A stretch of DNA of 64,000 nucleotides from Flavobacterium haoranii. GTDB taxonomy: Bacteria > Bacteroidota > Bacteroidia > Flavobacteriales > Flavobacteriaceae. Shown here piece by piece: positions 1-7,801 of this stretch. The stretch is from the NCBI GenBank assembly GCA_003246205.1, contig QKBC01000025.1, positions 124,001 to 188,000 of the forward strand, in the 5' to 3' direction. Both the position numbers and the translations under genes were made by a program. Numbering within the stretch: the first letter of the stretch is position 1; every line of letters begins with the position of its first letter. The notes under the pieces are model-generated. The model saw only the letters and a list, made by a program, of their open reading frames with translations, ran no database searches and was not told the origin of the DNA.

Positions 1-365
1 TAACAGCAGTTGGGAATTGGGTTCGAAAATTATCATTGGATGAAATCCCGCAATTATTGAATGTTCTTAAAGGAGATATGAGTTTAATAGGGCCACGCCC
101 GTTATTACCGCAATATCTTCCTTTATATAATGATTTTCAGAGGAGAAGGCACGAAATAAAACCGGGAATTACAGGTTGGGCACAAGTAAACGGGAGAAAC
201 GCATTAGATTGGCAAACTAAATTCAAATATGATGTGTGGTATGTGGATCATGTTAGTTTTTTTACCGATTTAAAAATAGTATATTTGACAGTCAAAAAAG
301 TCCTGAAAAAAGAAGGGATTAATCAACAAGGGCAAGCAACAGCAGAAGCCTTTAAAGGAAATTAA
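1..365 (+). CDS. Phosphoglycosyl transferase (bacterial sugar transferase), 3' part
   Basis: This is the C-terminal part of a PglC/WcaJ-type bacterial sugar transferase. Such enzymes transfer a sugar-1-phosphate from a UDP-sugar to undecaprenyl phosphate at the inner membrane to start a polysaccharide. The frame is open from base 3, so the gene begins before the window; the TTG at 36 lies inside the conserved [17 protein letters not shown] block and is not a start. Also visible are the IGPRP motif and the [12 protein letters not shown] motif typical of the family. The stop is three bases before the first ketoacyl synthase, so the two are probably cotranscribed. The missing N-terminus hides whether it is a short PglC form or a long WcaJ form. 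The family call is secure; the substrate sugar is unknown. Confidence 0.9.
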   Translation, partial: TAVGNWVRKLSLDEIPQLLNVLKGDMSLIGPRPLLPQYLPLYNDFQRRRHEIKPGITGWAQVNGRNALDWQTKFKYDVWYVDHVSFFTDLKIVYLTVKKVLKKEGINQQGQATAEAFKGN

Positions 366-367
366 AA

Positions 368-1372
368 ATGGGAGCAACAATACAAGCTATAGAATACGTT
401 TTTCCAAAAAATAAAGTAACAAATAAAGATTTGTTACTACAATTCCCGGAGTATGATTTTAAGAAGTTTGACGACAAAGTTGGCATCAGTTGTCGTTATT
501 ATGTTGATGAGAATGAAACCGGTTTAGATTTAGCCGTGCAGGCTTGTGAAAAGCTGTTTCAAAGAATAGATAGCGCTACAATTGATTATATTTTATATTG
601 TACACAAAATCCTGATTATATTCTACCTACAACGGCTTGTCTTTTACAAGACAGGTTAGGTTTATCTAAAAATGTTGGAGCTTTAGATATTAATTTAGGT
701 TGTTCAGCTTATACTTATGTTTTAAGTTTAGCGAAAGCACTGATTAATTCTGGTCAGGCTAAAAATATTTTGGTGGTAACAGCAGAAACATACTCTAAAA
801 TCCTCAATGAAAGAGATTGTTCTAACAGAGCTATTTTCGGAGATGCAGCTACCGCAACTTTAGTGTCATACACTGAAGAAGAAAATTTCGGTGACTTCTT
901 GTTCGGAACGGATGGCTCTGGTGTAGAAAAATTGTTTGTGAAAAACGGGGCTTCAAAATATAAATTCGAAAGTAATCCGGAAGTAAAAACATATGGGAGT
1001 GGTAATTTTTATACAGATAATGACTTGTATATGAACGGACCTGAAATTTTCCATTTTACAGGAGAAGTTGTGCCGGGATTTGTAGAAGAATTATTAGAAG
1101 CCAATCAAGTAGAAAAAGATCATATAGACCAATATATTTTTCATCAGGCAAATGCTTTTATGCTGAATTTTTTGAGAAAGCGATTAAAAATAGAAGAAGA
1201 ACGCTTTTTTATTGATTTACGAGATGGAGGAAACACTGTTTCATCAACTATTCCAATCGCATTAAAGAAATACAGCCAAAAAATAACAGAGAAAGAAACT
1301 CTTTTATTGGTTGGTTTCGGAGTAGGGTTATCTTGGTCAGGAGGATTAGTTACCATAAACAATAAATTATAA
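368..1372 (+). CDS. 3-oxoacyl-ACP synthase III family protein (first copy)
   Basis: A FabH-like ketoacyl-ACP synthase III of 334 residues, the usual length. The family condenses an acyl-CoA or acyl primer with malonyl-ACP. The catalytic triad can be read: Cys112 in LGCSAY, His259 in IFHQAN and Asn289 in GGNT, and the C-terminus has the GFGVGLSWSGG glycine-rich motif. It lies between an initiating sugar transferase and an acyl carrier protein, seven bases from the latter. A second KASIII follows the ACP. A housekeeping FabH is not normally placed among sugar genes, so I infer that this enzyme builds a short acyl group for a sugar. It could be the priming or the extending enzyme; the sequence does not say which. 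Confidence 0.9.
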   Translation: MGATIQAIEYVFPKNKVTNKDLLLQFPEYDFKKFDDKVGISCRYYVDENETGLDLAVQACEKLFQRIDSATIDYILYCTQNPDYILPTTACLLQDRLGLSKNVGALDINLGCSAYTYVLSLAKALINSGQAKNILVVTAETYSKILNERDCSNRAIFGDAATATLVSYTEEENFGDFLFGTDGSGVEKLFVKNGASKYKFESNPEVKTYGSGNFYTDNDLYMNGPEIFHFTGEVVPGFVEELLEANQVEKDHIDQYIFHQANAFMLNFLRKRLKIEEERFFIDLRDGGNTVSSTIPIALKKYSQKITEKETLLLVGFGVGLSWSGGLVTINNKL

Positions 1373-1378
1373 CTGAAA

Positions 1379-1609
1379 ATGAATAAAGCTGAATTTATCA
1401 AAGGTTTAGAAGAAGAATTAGAGTTAGAGATCACGTTAACAGCAGAAACGGATTTAAAAGGATTAGACGAATGGGATTCTATGGCTGCTATGCTTTTAAT
1501 AGGATATGTCTCTAATGAGTTTGGTTTGACTTTAACAGCAGACGATATTAAGAATATCTCAACAGTACAATCTTTGATCGAGCGTATCGGAGTAGAAAAA
1601 TTCAACTAA
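1379..1609 (+). CDS. Acyl carrier protein of the sugar-acyl module
   Basis: A small acidic protein of 76 residues, the usual size for an acyl carrier protein. The phosphopantetheine attachment serine is Ser34 in EWDSMAAM, the standard DS(L/M) site at the start of helix 2. ACP holds the growing acyl chain as a thioester between synthase and reductase. It sits between two ketoacyl-ACP synthase III genes, with seven bases upstream and one base downstream, which implies a dedicated carrier translated together with them. It is not the housekeeping fatty-acid ACP by context, which would normally sit beside fabF. It could instead pass its acyl chain directly to the PglD-like acyltransferase at 3378. 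Confidence 0.9.
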   Translation: MNKAEFIKGLEEELELEITLTAETDLKGLDEWDSMAAMLLIGYVSNEFGLTLTADDIKNISTVQSLIERIGVEKFN

Positions 1610-1610
1610 A

Positions 1611-2660
1611 ATGCTACAACATTTTAAAGGTATCCATATTACAGCTTTAAAAACCTGTGTTCCGTCTCAGGTTGTGTCCAATGCTTTTTTTGAAGAACTG
1701 CTGAGTCCCAAAGAAATCAAGATCTTTGAAAAAACAGTCGGAATTAAAAACAGACGTTGGGCAACAGATAATATAACGGCTCTTGATTTAGGATATGAAG
1801 CGGCTAATTCATTGTTGAAAGAACATGATGTTGCTCCTTCTGAGGTTGAATGCCTGATCTTCTTAAGTCAAACCCCGGATTATAAGATACCTTTTTCATC
1901 TAATATTTTACAAGCTAAGCTGAATTTGCCACAAAATATTCTGTGCTTGGATGTCAATGCAGGCTGTGCCGGATTTGTTCAGGGATTAGGAACCGCTTTT
2001 TCTATAGCGCAAACGATTAAAGGGAAAGTGCTTTTTGTCGTTGCGGAAACCTTGTCTAAAATATTATCACATAAAGACAGAGGAACCTCTATGCTTTTTG
2101 GTGACGGAGCTGCGGCTATGTTGATTGAAAGAAATACAGATGATGTTTCCGAAACGTATTTTCAGTATTTTTCAGACGGCAATAATGCAGATGCTATTAT
2201 GATTCCCGATGGAGGCTATCGCAATGTAACTACTTCTCATAGTTTTGAAATAGAGAAGGACGATAAAAATAATCAAAAGAACCGTTTGCAACTGGCAATG
2301 GACGGAGCTCGAGTGCTTGATTTTACTTTGCGGGAAGTAGCGCCAAGCATTTTACAGATTTTAAAGCAAGCCAATTTGGATAAGGAGCAAATAGGAGCTT
2401 TTTTACTACATCAGTCCAATCAGTTCATTATCAAACAAATTGCTGCACAATTAGGTGTTGAAGCCCAAAAATTCCCGATCAATATTGATCAGTTTGGGAA
2501 TACCAGTGGTGTTTCAATTCCTTTATTGATACAGTCACAAGCAGAAAATATTAAGACATTAGATAAACTTATCCTCAGTGGATACGGCTCAGGGTTAAAC
2601 TGGGCTAATGGAATTATAAGCCTTAAACAAACGAAAATTTATCCCCAAATAGAATTATAA
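1611..2660 (+). CDS. 3-oxoacyl-ACP synthase III family protein (second copy)
   Basis: A second ketoacyl-ACP synthase III, 349 residues, clearly diverged from the copy at 368. The triad is intact: Cys119 in NAGCAGF, His267 in LLHQSN and Asn297 in FGNTSG, with GYGSGLNWANG near the C-terminus. The start codon lies one base after the ACP stop, so translation is probably coupled. Two intact KASIII enzymes on one ACP suggest two different condensation steps, for example acetyl to a C4 unit and C4 to a C6 unit. That division of labour is my inference. The family assignment is firm. Confidence 0.9.
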   Translation: MLQHFKGIHITALKTCVPSQVVSNAFFEELLSPKEIKIFEKTVGIKNRRWATDNITALDLGYEAANSLLKEHDVAPSEVECLIFLSQTPDYKIPFSSNILQAKLNLPQNILCLDVNAGCAGFVQGLGTAFSIAQTIKGKVLFVVAETLSKILSHKDRGTSMLFGDGAAAMLIERNTDDVSETYFQYFSDGNNADAIMIPDGGYRNVTTSHSFEIEKDDKNNQKNRLQLAMDGARVLDFTLREVAPSILQILKQANLDKEQIGAFLLHQSNQFIIKQIAAQLGVEAQKFPINIDQFGNTSGVSIPLLIQSQAENIKTLDKLILSGYGSGLNWANGIISLKQTKIYPQIEL

Positions 2661-2671
2661 AACAAATAAAA

Positions 2672-3400
2672 ATGAAAAATGTCCTTGTAACGGGAGCAAC
2701 TTCGGGTATAGGAAAAGCAACTTGTAATAGTTTGCTAAACGAAGGATACCGCGTTTTTGCTTTGGGCAGAGATGTAGAAAAAATAAAAGACCTGCTAGAC
2801 CAATTTTCTGAACAGTTACATTTTTTAGCAATTGATTTGAATTCATATCAAGAGTATACTAAAATTTTTGACGAATTTTTGTCAGGTCAAAAGTTGGACG
2901 GTTTGGTACATTGTGCCGGAATGGAAGAAACCTTGCCTATTAATTTATATACGCCGGAAGCAGTTCAGCGGATTTTTAATATCAATGTTTTTTCCGGAAT
3001 TGAATTAATGCGATTTTTTGCAAAGAAGAAGTATTCTAATGAAGGTGCCGGAGTCGTTTTTTTAGCATCTGTGATGGCAACTTTAGGACAAGCTGGAAAA
3101 ACCGGTTACTGTGCTTCCAAGTCAGCTATTTTAGGAATGGTAAAATCATTGGCATTGGAACTGGCTAAACGCAAAATACGGGTTAATGCAATTTCTCCGG
3201 GTGTGGTGAATACACCTATGACACAAAAATTGTTTTCTCAGATAGAAGAAGACAATATTGAACGTATCAAAAATATGCATCCGTTGGGGATTGGTGAAGT
3301 AGAGGATGTTACGCCAACAATTTTATTCTTGCTTTCTGAAGGGAGTAAGTGGATAACCGGACAAAATTTTATCATAGATGGAGGATATTCAATTCAATAA
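2672..3400 (+). CDS. SDR-family 3-oxoacyl-ACP reductase-like protein (FabG-like)
   Basis: A classical short-chain dehydrogenase/reductase of 242 residues, the standard FabG length. It has the NAD(P)-binding TGATSGIG motif at 7-14, catalytic Ser133, Tyr146 and Lys150 (GYCASK), and a C-terminal TGQNFIIDGGY typical of FabG. Where many relatives read NNAG it reads HCAG (80-83). Downstream of two ketoacyl synthases and an ACP, its likely role is to reduce beta-keto groups to hydroxyls on ACP. No dehydratase or enoyl reductase is nearby, so hydroxyls would be kept. Its end overlaps the next gene by 23 bases. Reduction of a sugar instead of an acyl chain is possible but less likely for this short form. 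Confidence 0.85.
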   Translation: MKNVLVTGATSGIGKATCNSLLNEGYRVFALGRDVEKIKDLLDQFSEQLHFLAIDLNSYQEYTKIFDEFLSGQKLDGLVHCAGMEETLPINLYTPEAVQRIFNINVFSGIELMRFFAKKKYSNEGAGVVFLASVMATLGQAGKTGYCASKSAILGMVKSLALELAKRKIRVNAISPGVVNTPMTQKLFSQIEEDNIERIKNMHPLGIGEVEDVTPTILFLLSEGSKWITGQNFIIDGGYSIQ

Positions 3401-4034
3401 TAAAAGAGAGGAGTTTTATTTAATTGGTGCCGGAGGACTTTCGAGAGAATTAGAATGCTGGATGGATATGTCCCGATTTTCTCAATCGTATGAGTTGTTA
3501 GGTTATGTAGATGACAATCCGGATGTGTTGAAAGGAATTACAAATGATTATAAGATCGTAGATGGTTTTTTTACAGGTGATATTTGGAAAGGGAAAAATA
3601 TAGTAATGGGTATCGCAAACACAGATATAAAACAGAAAGCTTTTGAACTATTTGCCTCAAACAACTGTAATGTGTTGTCTTTTATACACGATACGGTTTT
3701 GATTGGAAAGAATACGCAAATGGGAACCGGAGCTGTTTTATATCCCCGTTCCATAATATCCTGCAATGTTTCCGTTGGAGAAGGAGTGATGATCAATGCA
3801 GGAACACAAGTTGGTCACGATGTTACAATAGGCAATTATGTAAGTATTATGGCAAATGTGGATATCGGTGGCGGAGCACAGATCGGGAACAATGTTTTTA
3901 TTGGTTCTAAGGCTGTCATTTTACCCGGAGTAAAAATTCCGGACGGATGTAGGATCGGTGCAGGCAGTGTTGTAATAAAATCAATAAGGCAAGTCGGAAC
4001 TTATTTTGGCAATCCGGCAAAAAAGATTTTTTAG
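3378..4034 (+). CDS. PglD/NeuD-like sugar N-acyltransferase
   Basis: A 218-residue protein with the two-part build of the PglD/NeuD family: an N-terminal nucleotide-sugar binding Rossmann-like half (YLIGAGGLSRELE at 14-26) and a C-terminal left-handed beta helix of hexapeptide repeats from about residue 100. The expected catalytic histidine is His147 in TQVGHDVTIG. PglD acetylates the 4-amino group of UDP-4-amino sugars. Here the segment after the histidine reads SIMANVDIGGG, where family members usually have something near SPGAxLxG, so the acyl-donor site may differ. The gene overlaps the reductase by 23 bases and has no later in-frame ATG nearby. I infer transfer of an ACP-borne acyl chain to a sugar. 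Confidence 0.8.
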   Translation: MEDIQFNNKREEFYLIGAGGLSRELECWMDMSRFSQSYELLGYVDDNPDVLKGITNDYKIVDGFFTGDIWKGKNIVMGIANTDIKQKAFELFASNNCNVLSFIHDTVLIGKNTQMGTGAVLYPRSIISCNVSVGEGVMINAGTQVGHDVTIGNYVSIMANVDIGGGAQIGNNVFIGSKAVILPGVKIPDGCRIGAGSVVIKSIRQVGTYFGNPAKKIF

Positions 4035-4040
4035 ATTTAG

Positions 4041-4595
4041 ATGATAAAGAGAATTTTTGATATTGTATTTTCACTGGTGTTGATGGTTTTATTAGGAGTC
4101 CCGTTACTTGTTTTCTGGATTTTTGCCTGTGTGGATACAAGATCAAAAGGGATTTTTATCCAAGATCGGATCGGTCAGAATGGAAAGATCTTCAAGATAT
4201 TTAAACTAAGGTCTATTCGTAATCCTGAAAAGAATATTATTTCTTCTTACGGGAAATTTATCCGAAAAACCAAAGTAGACGAATTACCACAATTATTGAA
4301 TGTACTTAAAGGAGATATGAGCGTTGTAGGACCTCGTCCGGATATTCCCGGCTATTATGATCTTTTGCAAGGAGAAGAACGGAAAATTTTGGAACTAAAA
4401 CCCGGTCTAACTTGTGAAGCCAGTTTAAAATATGCTAATGAAGAATATATTTTAGCCCAACAGGAAGATCCTTTGCATTATAATGATACGGTTCTATTTC
4501 CGGATAAAGTTAAAATGAATTTAGACTACTACTATAATCATAATTTGTTCAAAGATGTTATGATTATAATGAAAACTATAAAAAAAGTAATATGA
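4041..4595 (+). CDS. PglC-like phosphoglycosyl transferase
   Basis: A complete short bacterial sugar transferase of 184 residues, close to the size of monotopic PglC enzymes. It has one N-terminal hydrophobic membrane helix (about 8-30), then QDRIGQNGKIFKIFKLRS, the [16 protein letters not shown] block with the conserved Asp-Glu pair, GPRP, and a KPGLTCEASLKYANEE segment in place of the [12 protein letters not shown] form seen at 1-365. It would load a UDP-sugar phosphate on undecaprenyl phosphate at the inner membrane. Its stop overlaps the aminotransferase start (ATGA). Placed inside a PglD/PglE/PglF-like set, it probably uses the 4-acylamino sugar made by those neighbours. Confidence 0.88.
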   Translation: MIKRIFDIVFSLVLMVLLGVPLLVFWIFACVDTRSKGIFIQDRIGQNGKIFKIFKLRSIRNPEKNIISSYGKFIRKTKVDELPQLLNVLKGDMSVVGPRPDIPGYYDLLQGEERKILELKPGLTCEASLKYANEEYILAQQEDPLHYNDTVLFPDKVKMNLDYYYNHNLFKDVMIIMKTIKKVI

Positions 4596-5734
4596 ATCCG
4601 GATAAAATTTGGCTTTCTTCCCCGCACATGGGAGGAAATGAAAAAAAATACATTGAAAGTGCTTTTGCAGAGAATATTGTGGCACCATTAGGTCCTAATG
4701 TTACAGGCTTTGAGCATGATCTGGAGTGTTTTTTGCAAGACGGAGTCCACGTAGCGGCCTTGAGTTCGGGAACAGCAGCGATACATTTAGGATTAATTCT
4801 GTTAGGAGTTCAAGCGGGAGATGAGGTGCTTTGCCAAAGTATGACTTTTTCGGCTTCGGCAAATCCTATTATGTATTTAAATGCAAATCCTGTTTTTGTA
4901 GATAGCGAGCCGGATACCTGGAATATTTGCCCACAGGCATTAGAGGATGCTATAAAAGATAGAATCAGTAAAGGAAAAAAACCTAAAGCAATTATAGCAG
5001 TTCATTTATACGGAATGCCCTATAAGATTGATGAAGTAAGGTCAGTAGCAAAAAAATATGAGATACCGGTATTAGAAGACAGTGCTGAAGCTTTAGGAAG
5101 TACTTATAAAGGACAGAAATGCGGAACATTCGGAGATATAGCTGCACTTTCTTTTAATGGAAATAAAATTATTACAACCTCTGGAGGAGGTGCTTTGGTA
5201 ACACATGATTTGTCAATTAAAGAGAAAGCGGTTTTCTTAGCCACTCAGGCAAGAGATACGGCACCTTATTATCAGCACAGCCATATTGGGTATAATTACC
5301 GTTTGAGTAACATTTCTGCCGGTATTGGTAGAGGGCAAATGGAAGTTTTAGAGCAACATATAGCTTCGAGACGCAATATACACGAGTTCTACCAACAGGT
5401 TTTTAAGGATTTTCCGGAAATAGAAGTTTTTAGTGAACCTGATAATGATTTTTATTCTAACCATTGGTTGACTGCCATTACGATAAATACAGAAAAATTA
5501 GGAAAGAGCGCTGAAAATTTAAGACTCGCCTTAGCAAAAGACAACATTGAATCAAGACCTTTGTGGAAACCGATGCACTTGCAGCCTGTTTTTAGCCAAT
5601 ATTTTTATTATGGAGGAACCGTTGCTTCTGATTTGTTTTCCAGAGGTTTATGTTTGCCTTCAGGTTCTAATTTGACTGATAATCAAAAAGATAGGGTTGA
5701 AAGTTGTATAAGTCGATTTTTAAGGGATGAGTAA
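4592..5734 (+). CDS. DegT/DnrJ/EryC1 aminotransferase, PglE-like
   Basis: A pyridoxal-phosphate sugar aminotransferase of 380 residues. The internal aldimine lysine is Lys192 in SFNGNKIITTSGGG; Asp163 in LEDSAEALGS pairs with the PLP ring nitrogen; LSSGTAAIHLGL (58-69) binds phosphate. The sequence closely follows the PglE/WbpE group that aminates UDP-4-keto-6-deoxy-HexNAc at C4. It lies between a PglC-like transferase (4-base overlap) and a PglF-like dehydratase, so the reaction fits UDP-4-keto-6-deoxy-GlcNAc to UDP-4-amino-4,6-dideoxy-GlcNAc. The stereochemistry at C4 cannot be read from sequence. Confidence 0.88.
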   Translation: MNPDKIWLSSPHMGGNEKKYIESAFAENIVAPLGPNVTGFEHDLECFLQDGVHVAALSSGTAAIHLGLILLGVQAGDEVLCQSMTFSASANPIMYLNANPVFVDSEPDTWNICPQALEDAIKDRISKGKKPKAIIAVHLYGMPYKIDEVRSVAKKYEIPVLEDSAEALGSTYKGQKCGTFGDIAALSFNGNKIITTSGGGALVTHDLSIKEKAVFLATQARDTAPYYQHSHIGYNYRLSNISAGIGRGQMEVLEQHIASRRNIHEFYQQVFKDFPEIEVFSEPDNDFYSNHWLTAITINTEKLGKSAENLRLALAKDNIESRPLWKPMHLQPVFSQYFYYGGTVASDLFSRGLCLPSGSNLTDNQKDRVESCISRFLRDE

Positions 5735-5755
5735 ATTAAAATGAAATAGTTTTAT

Positions 5756-5763
5756 TACTTTTG
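5756..5763 (+). promoter_or_regulatory. Putative -7 promoter element upstream of the dehydratase gene
   Basis: TACTTTTG matches the Bacteroidota -7 consensus TAnnTTTG exactly and lies in the 62-base gap before the TTG at 5797. No clear -33 TTG sits at the expected distance, so support is moderate. It suggests the dehydratase can be transcribed apart from the upstream sugar-acyl genes. Confidence 0.5.
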
Positions 5764-5796
5764 TTCTATTAAGCACCAAATTAACCCTAACCTGAA

Positions 5797-7773
5797 TTGC
5801 AACCTGAAAAAAAAATATTTTCGAAAAAATCACTCTTAAAAGATATGTCTAAAGATTTTTTTGAGAATCGATTTACAAATCTGGGATATCTTCCCAGATG
5901 GATTATTTTTTGTATTGATATCGGAATACTTATAGTAGCAAGTTTTCTAACTCATTATATCGTACAAAATTTAACCCTGCGGAACTATGATACTTATTCA
6001 ATGGTTGTCCGTTATGGGATAATTATATTTGCCAATGTTTTCTCATTTGTAGTTTATCGCACCTATGCCGGTATTATAAGACATTCCAGTTTTGTGGATG
6101 CTTATAAATTGTTGTTTTCAACTTTTACAGCTTTAGTCATTTTGGTGACTTTAAACTACCTGCATTATTTTATTGACGGAGCCAAAATTTTCCTGATACC
6201 ATCATTAGTGATCTATTTTGTGATTTCTTTTATTTTATTGTTGGCATTCAGGATTTCAATTAAGTTTTTGTTTGAAAAATATTTAATTCCTATAAATGCA
6301 GGGCAATTAACAAGAGTTGCTATTTACGGATCGGGAGCTAATTCTATTTCGTTGGCAAATGCAATCAATGTTGAACAACCCAGACGTTTTATTTTAGTAG
6401 GGTTTATCGATACTAAAAAGTCTCGTTTAAATAAAGAAGTGCTTGGAGTTCCTATTGTATATAAGAAAAAAGGGATTGCTTCGATTCTACGTTTCTTAAA
6501 TGCTGATGCTATCATTATTTCTGATAAAAATATTTCAAATGAAGAAAAATTAGAAATTGTAGAGGAGTGTTTAGAATACAATTATAAAATATTAACAGCG
6601 CCAACAATTGTAGACTGGAAAGATCAAAGAGAAATTTCAAAAAGTCTTAAGAAATTTGAAATTAAAGATTTATTAGAGCGTCCGCCAATTGTTTTAGATA
6701 ATCAAAAGATCGTTTCTCAGATACAGGATAAAGTTTTATTGATAACAGGTGCTGCCGGTTCTATTGGGAGTGAGATCGTAAATCAGGTTTTATTGTTCAA
6801 ACCTAAGAAAATTGTTTTGTTAGATCAGGCAGAAACACCTTTACATCATTTGAGTATTGAGTTAGGAAAACTGGATAGTGAAACAGAGATCATTCCTATG
6901 GTCGCTGATATTAAAGATAAGCGGATCTTAGAGTTTTTATTTGATAAATATAAACCTTCCATTGTTTACCATGCAGCAGCATATAAGCATGTTCCTCTTA
7001 TGGAGGAAAATCCTTATCAGGCAATCGTGACCAATGTGTTAGGAACAAAGAACTTAGCCGATGTTTCTATTAAATATGGAGTTGATAGGTTTGTAATGGT
7101 ATCAACCGATAAGGCTGTTAACCCTAGTAATATAATGGGAGCAAGTAAGCGTATCGCTGAAATTTACGTACAAGCCTTGTATTTTAATGCTCAGAAAGAA
7201 CATAAAGAACATACGACTAAGTTTATTACAACACGTTTTGGAAATGTATTGGGGTCAAATGGTTCTGTAGTACCATTGTTTACGAAACAAATACAAGAAG
7301 GAGGACCGGTAACCATTACGCATCCTGATATTATCCGTTATTTTATGACAATACCGGAAGCCTGTCAACTAGTCTTAGAAGCAGGTTCTATGGGACATGG
7401 AGGAGAGATTTATATTTTTGACATGGGAAAACCGGTAAAAATTATAGATTTGGCTCGTAAAATGATTCGTTTAGCAGGGTATGTACCGGATAAAGAAATT
7501 CCGATAAAAATAGTAGGGTTGAGACCCGGAGAAAAACTGTATGAAGAACTACTGAACGATAGTGCTAAAACATTACCGACACACCATGAGAAGATCATGA
7601 TCGCGGTGGAGAAAAGTGAATTGGATTTTGAAGCTGTAAAACAATATTTTCAAAAGTTTGATAATTTATCTGAAGATTTAAAAACAGAAGAGATGGTACG
7701 CTTAATGAAAGAAATAGTACCGGAATTCAAAAGTATGAATTCGCAGTTTGAAAAGTTAGATGTTGTCAACTAA
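5797..7773 (+). CDS. UDP-GlcNAc 4,6-dehydratase, PglF/WbpM/CapD family
   Basis: A 658-residue membrane-anchored nucleotide-sugar dehydratase of the long PglF/WbpM/FlaA1 form. There are four N-terminal membrane helices (about 33-55, 70-92, 104-124, 132-155), a first Rossmann domain (VAIYGSGANS near 174) and the catalytic SDR domain with TGAAGSIG at 317-324. The catalytic set is the Ser-Met-Lys type known from WbpM: Ser436, Met447 and Lys451 in STDKAVNPSNIMGASK, where ordinary SDRs have Tyr. It should convert UDP-GlcNAc to the 4-keto-6-deoxy sugar used by the upstream aminotransferase. I keep the TTG start at 5797 because it lies just after a promoter element; ATG 5845 (residue 17) is a credible alternative. 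Confidence 0.9.
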   Translation: MQPEKKIFSKKSLLKDMSKDFFENRFTNLGYLPRWIIFCIDIGILIVASFLTHYIVQNLTLRNYDTYSMVVRYGIIIFANVFSFVVYRTYAGIIRHSSFVDAYKLLFSTFTALVILVTLNYLHYFIDGAKIFLIPSLVIYFVISFILLLAFRISIKFLFEKYLIPINAGQLTRVAIYGSGANSISLANAINVEQPRRFILVGFIDTKKSRLNKEVLGVPIVYKKKGIASILRFLNADAIIISDKNISNEEKLEIVEECLEYNYKILTAPTIVDWKDQREISKSLKKFEIKDLLERPPIVLDNQKIVSQIQDKVLLITGAAGSIGSEIVNQVLLFKPKKIVLLDQAETPLHHLSIELGKLDSETEIIPMVADIKDKRILEFLFDKYKPSIVYHAAAYKHVPLMEENPYQAIVTNVLGTKNLADVSIKYGVDRFVMVSTDKAVNPSNIMGASKRIAEIYVQALYFNAQKEHKEHTTKFITTRFGNVLGSNGSVVPLFTKQIQEGGPVTITHPDIIRYFMTIPEACQLVLEAGSMGHGGEIYIFDMGKPVKIIDLARKMIRLAGYVPDKEIPIKIVGLRPGEKLYEELLNDSAKTLPTHHEKIMIAVEKSELDFEAVKQYFQKFDNLSEDLKTEEMVRLMKEIVPEFKSMNSQFEKLDVVN

Positions 7774-7780
7774 AGAATGT

Positions 7781-7788
7781 TATATTTG
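7781..7788 (+). promoter_or_regulatory. Putative -7 promoter element for the export genes
   Basis: TATATTTG is an exact match to the Bacteroidota -7 consensus, eight bases after the dehydratase stop. A TTG at 7763-7765 is a possible but close -33 element. The element lies 14 bases before ATG 7802, which implies a very short leader and argues against the upstream in-frame ATG at 7760. Confidence 0.5.
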
Positions 7789-7801
7789 TAAAAACTCCGA
7801 A

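Noticed and set aside
1144..1605. 153-codon open frame on the minus strand opposite the first KASIII and ACP genes
   Set aside because: It lies wholly opposite two genes with intact catalytic residues and shows no domain, signal or ribosome-binding context of its own.
5797..7773. Possibility that the dehydratase is inactive because the SDR Tyr is replaced by Met
   Set aside because: The long WbpM/PglF group naturally uses a Ser-Met-Lys set, so the substitution is expected.
7760..7801. Upstream in-frame ATG that would extend the Wza-like protein by 14 residues
   Set aside because: It overlaps the dehydratase gene and a -7 element and would bury the lipoprotein signal; ATG 7802 fits better.
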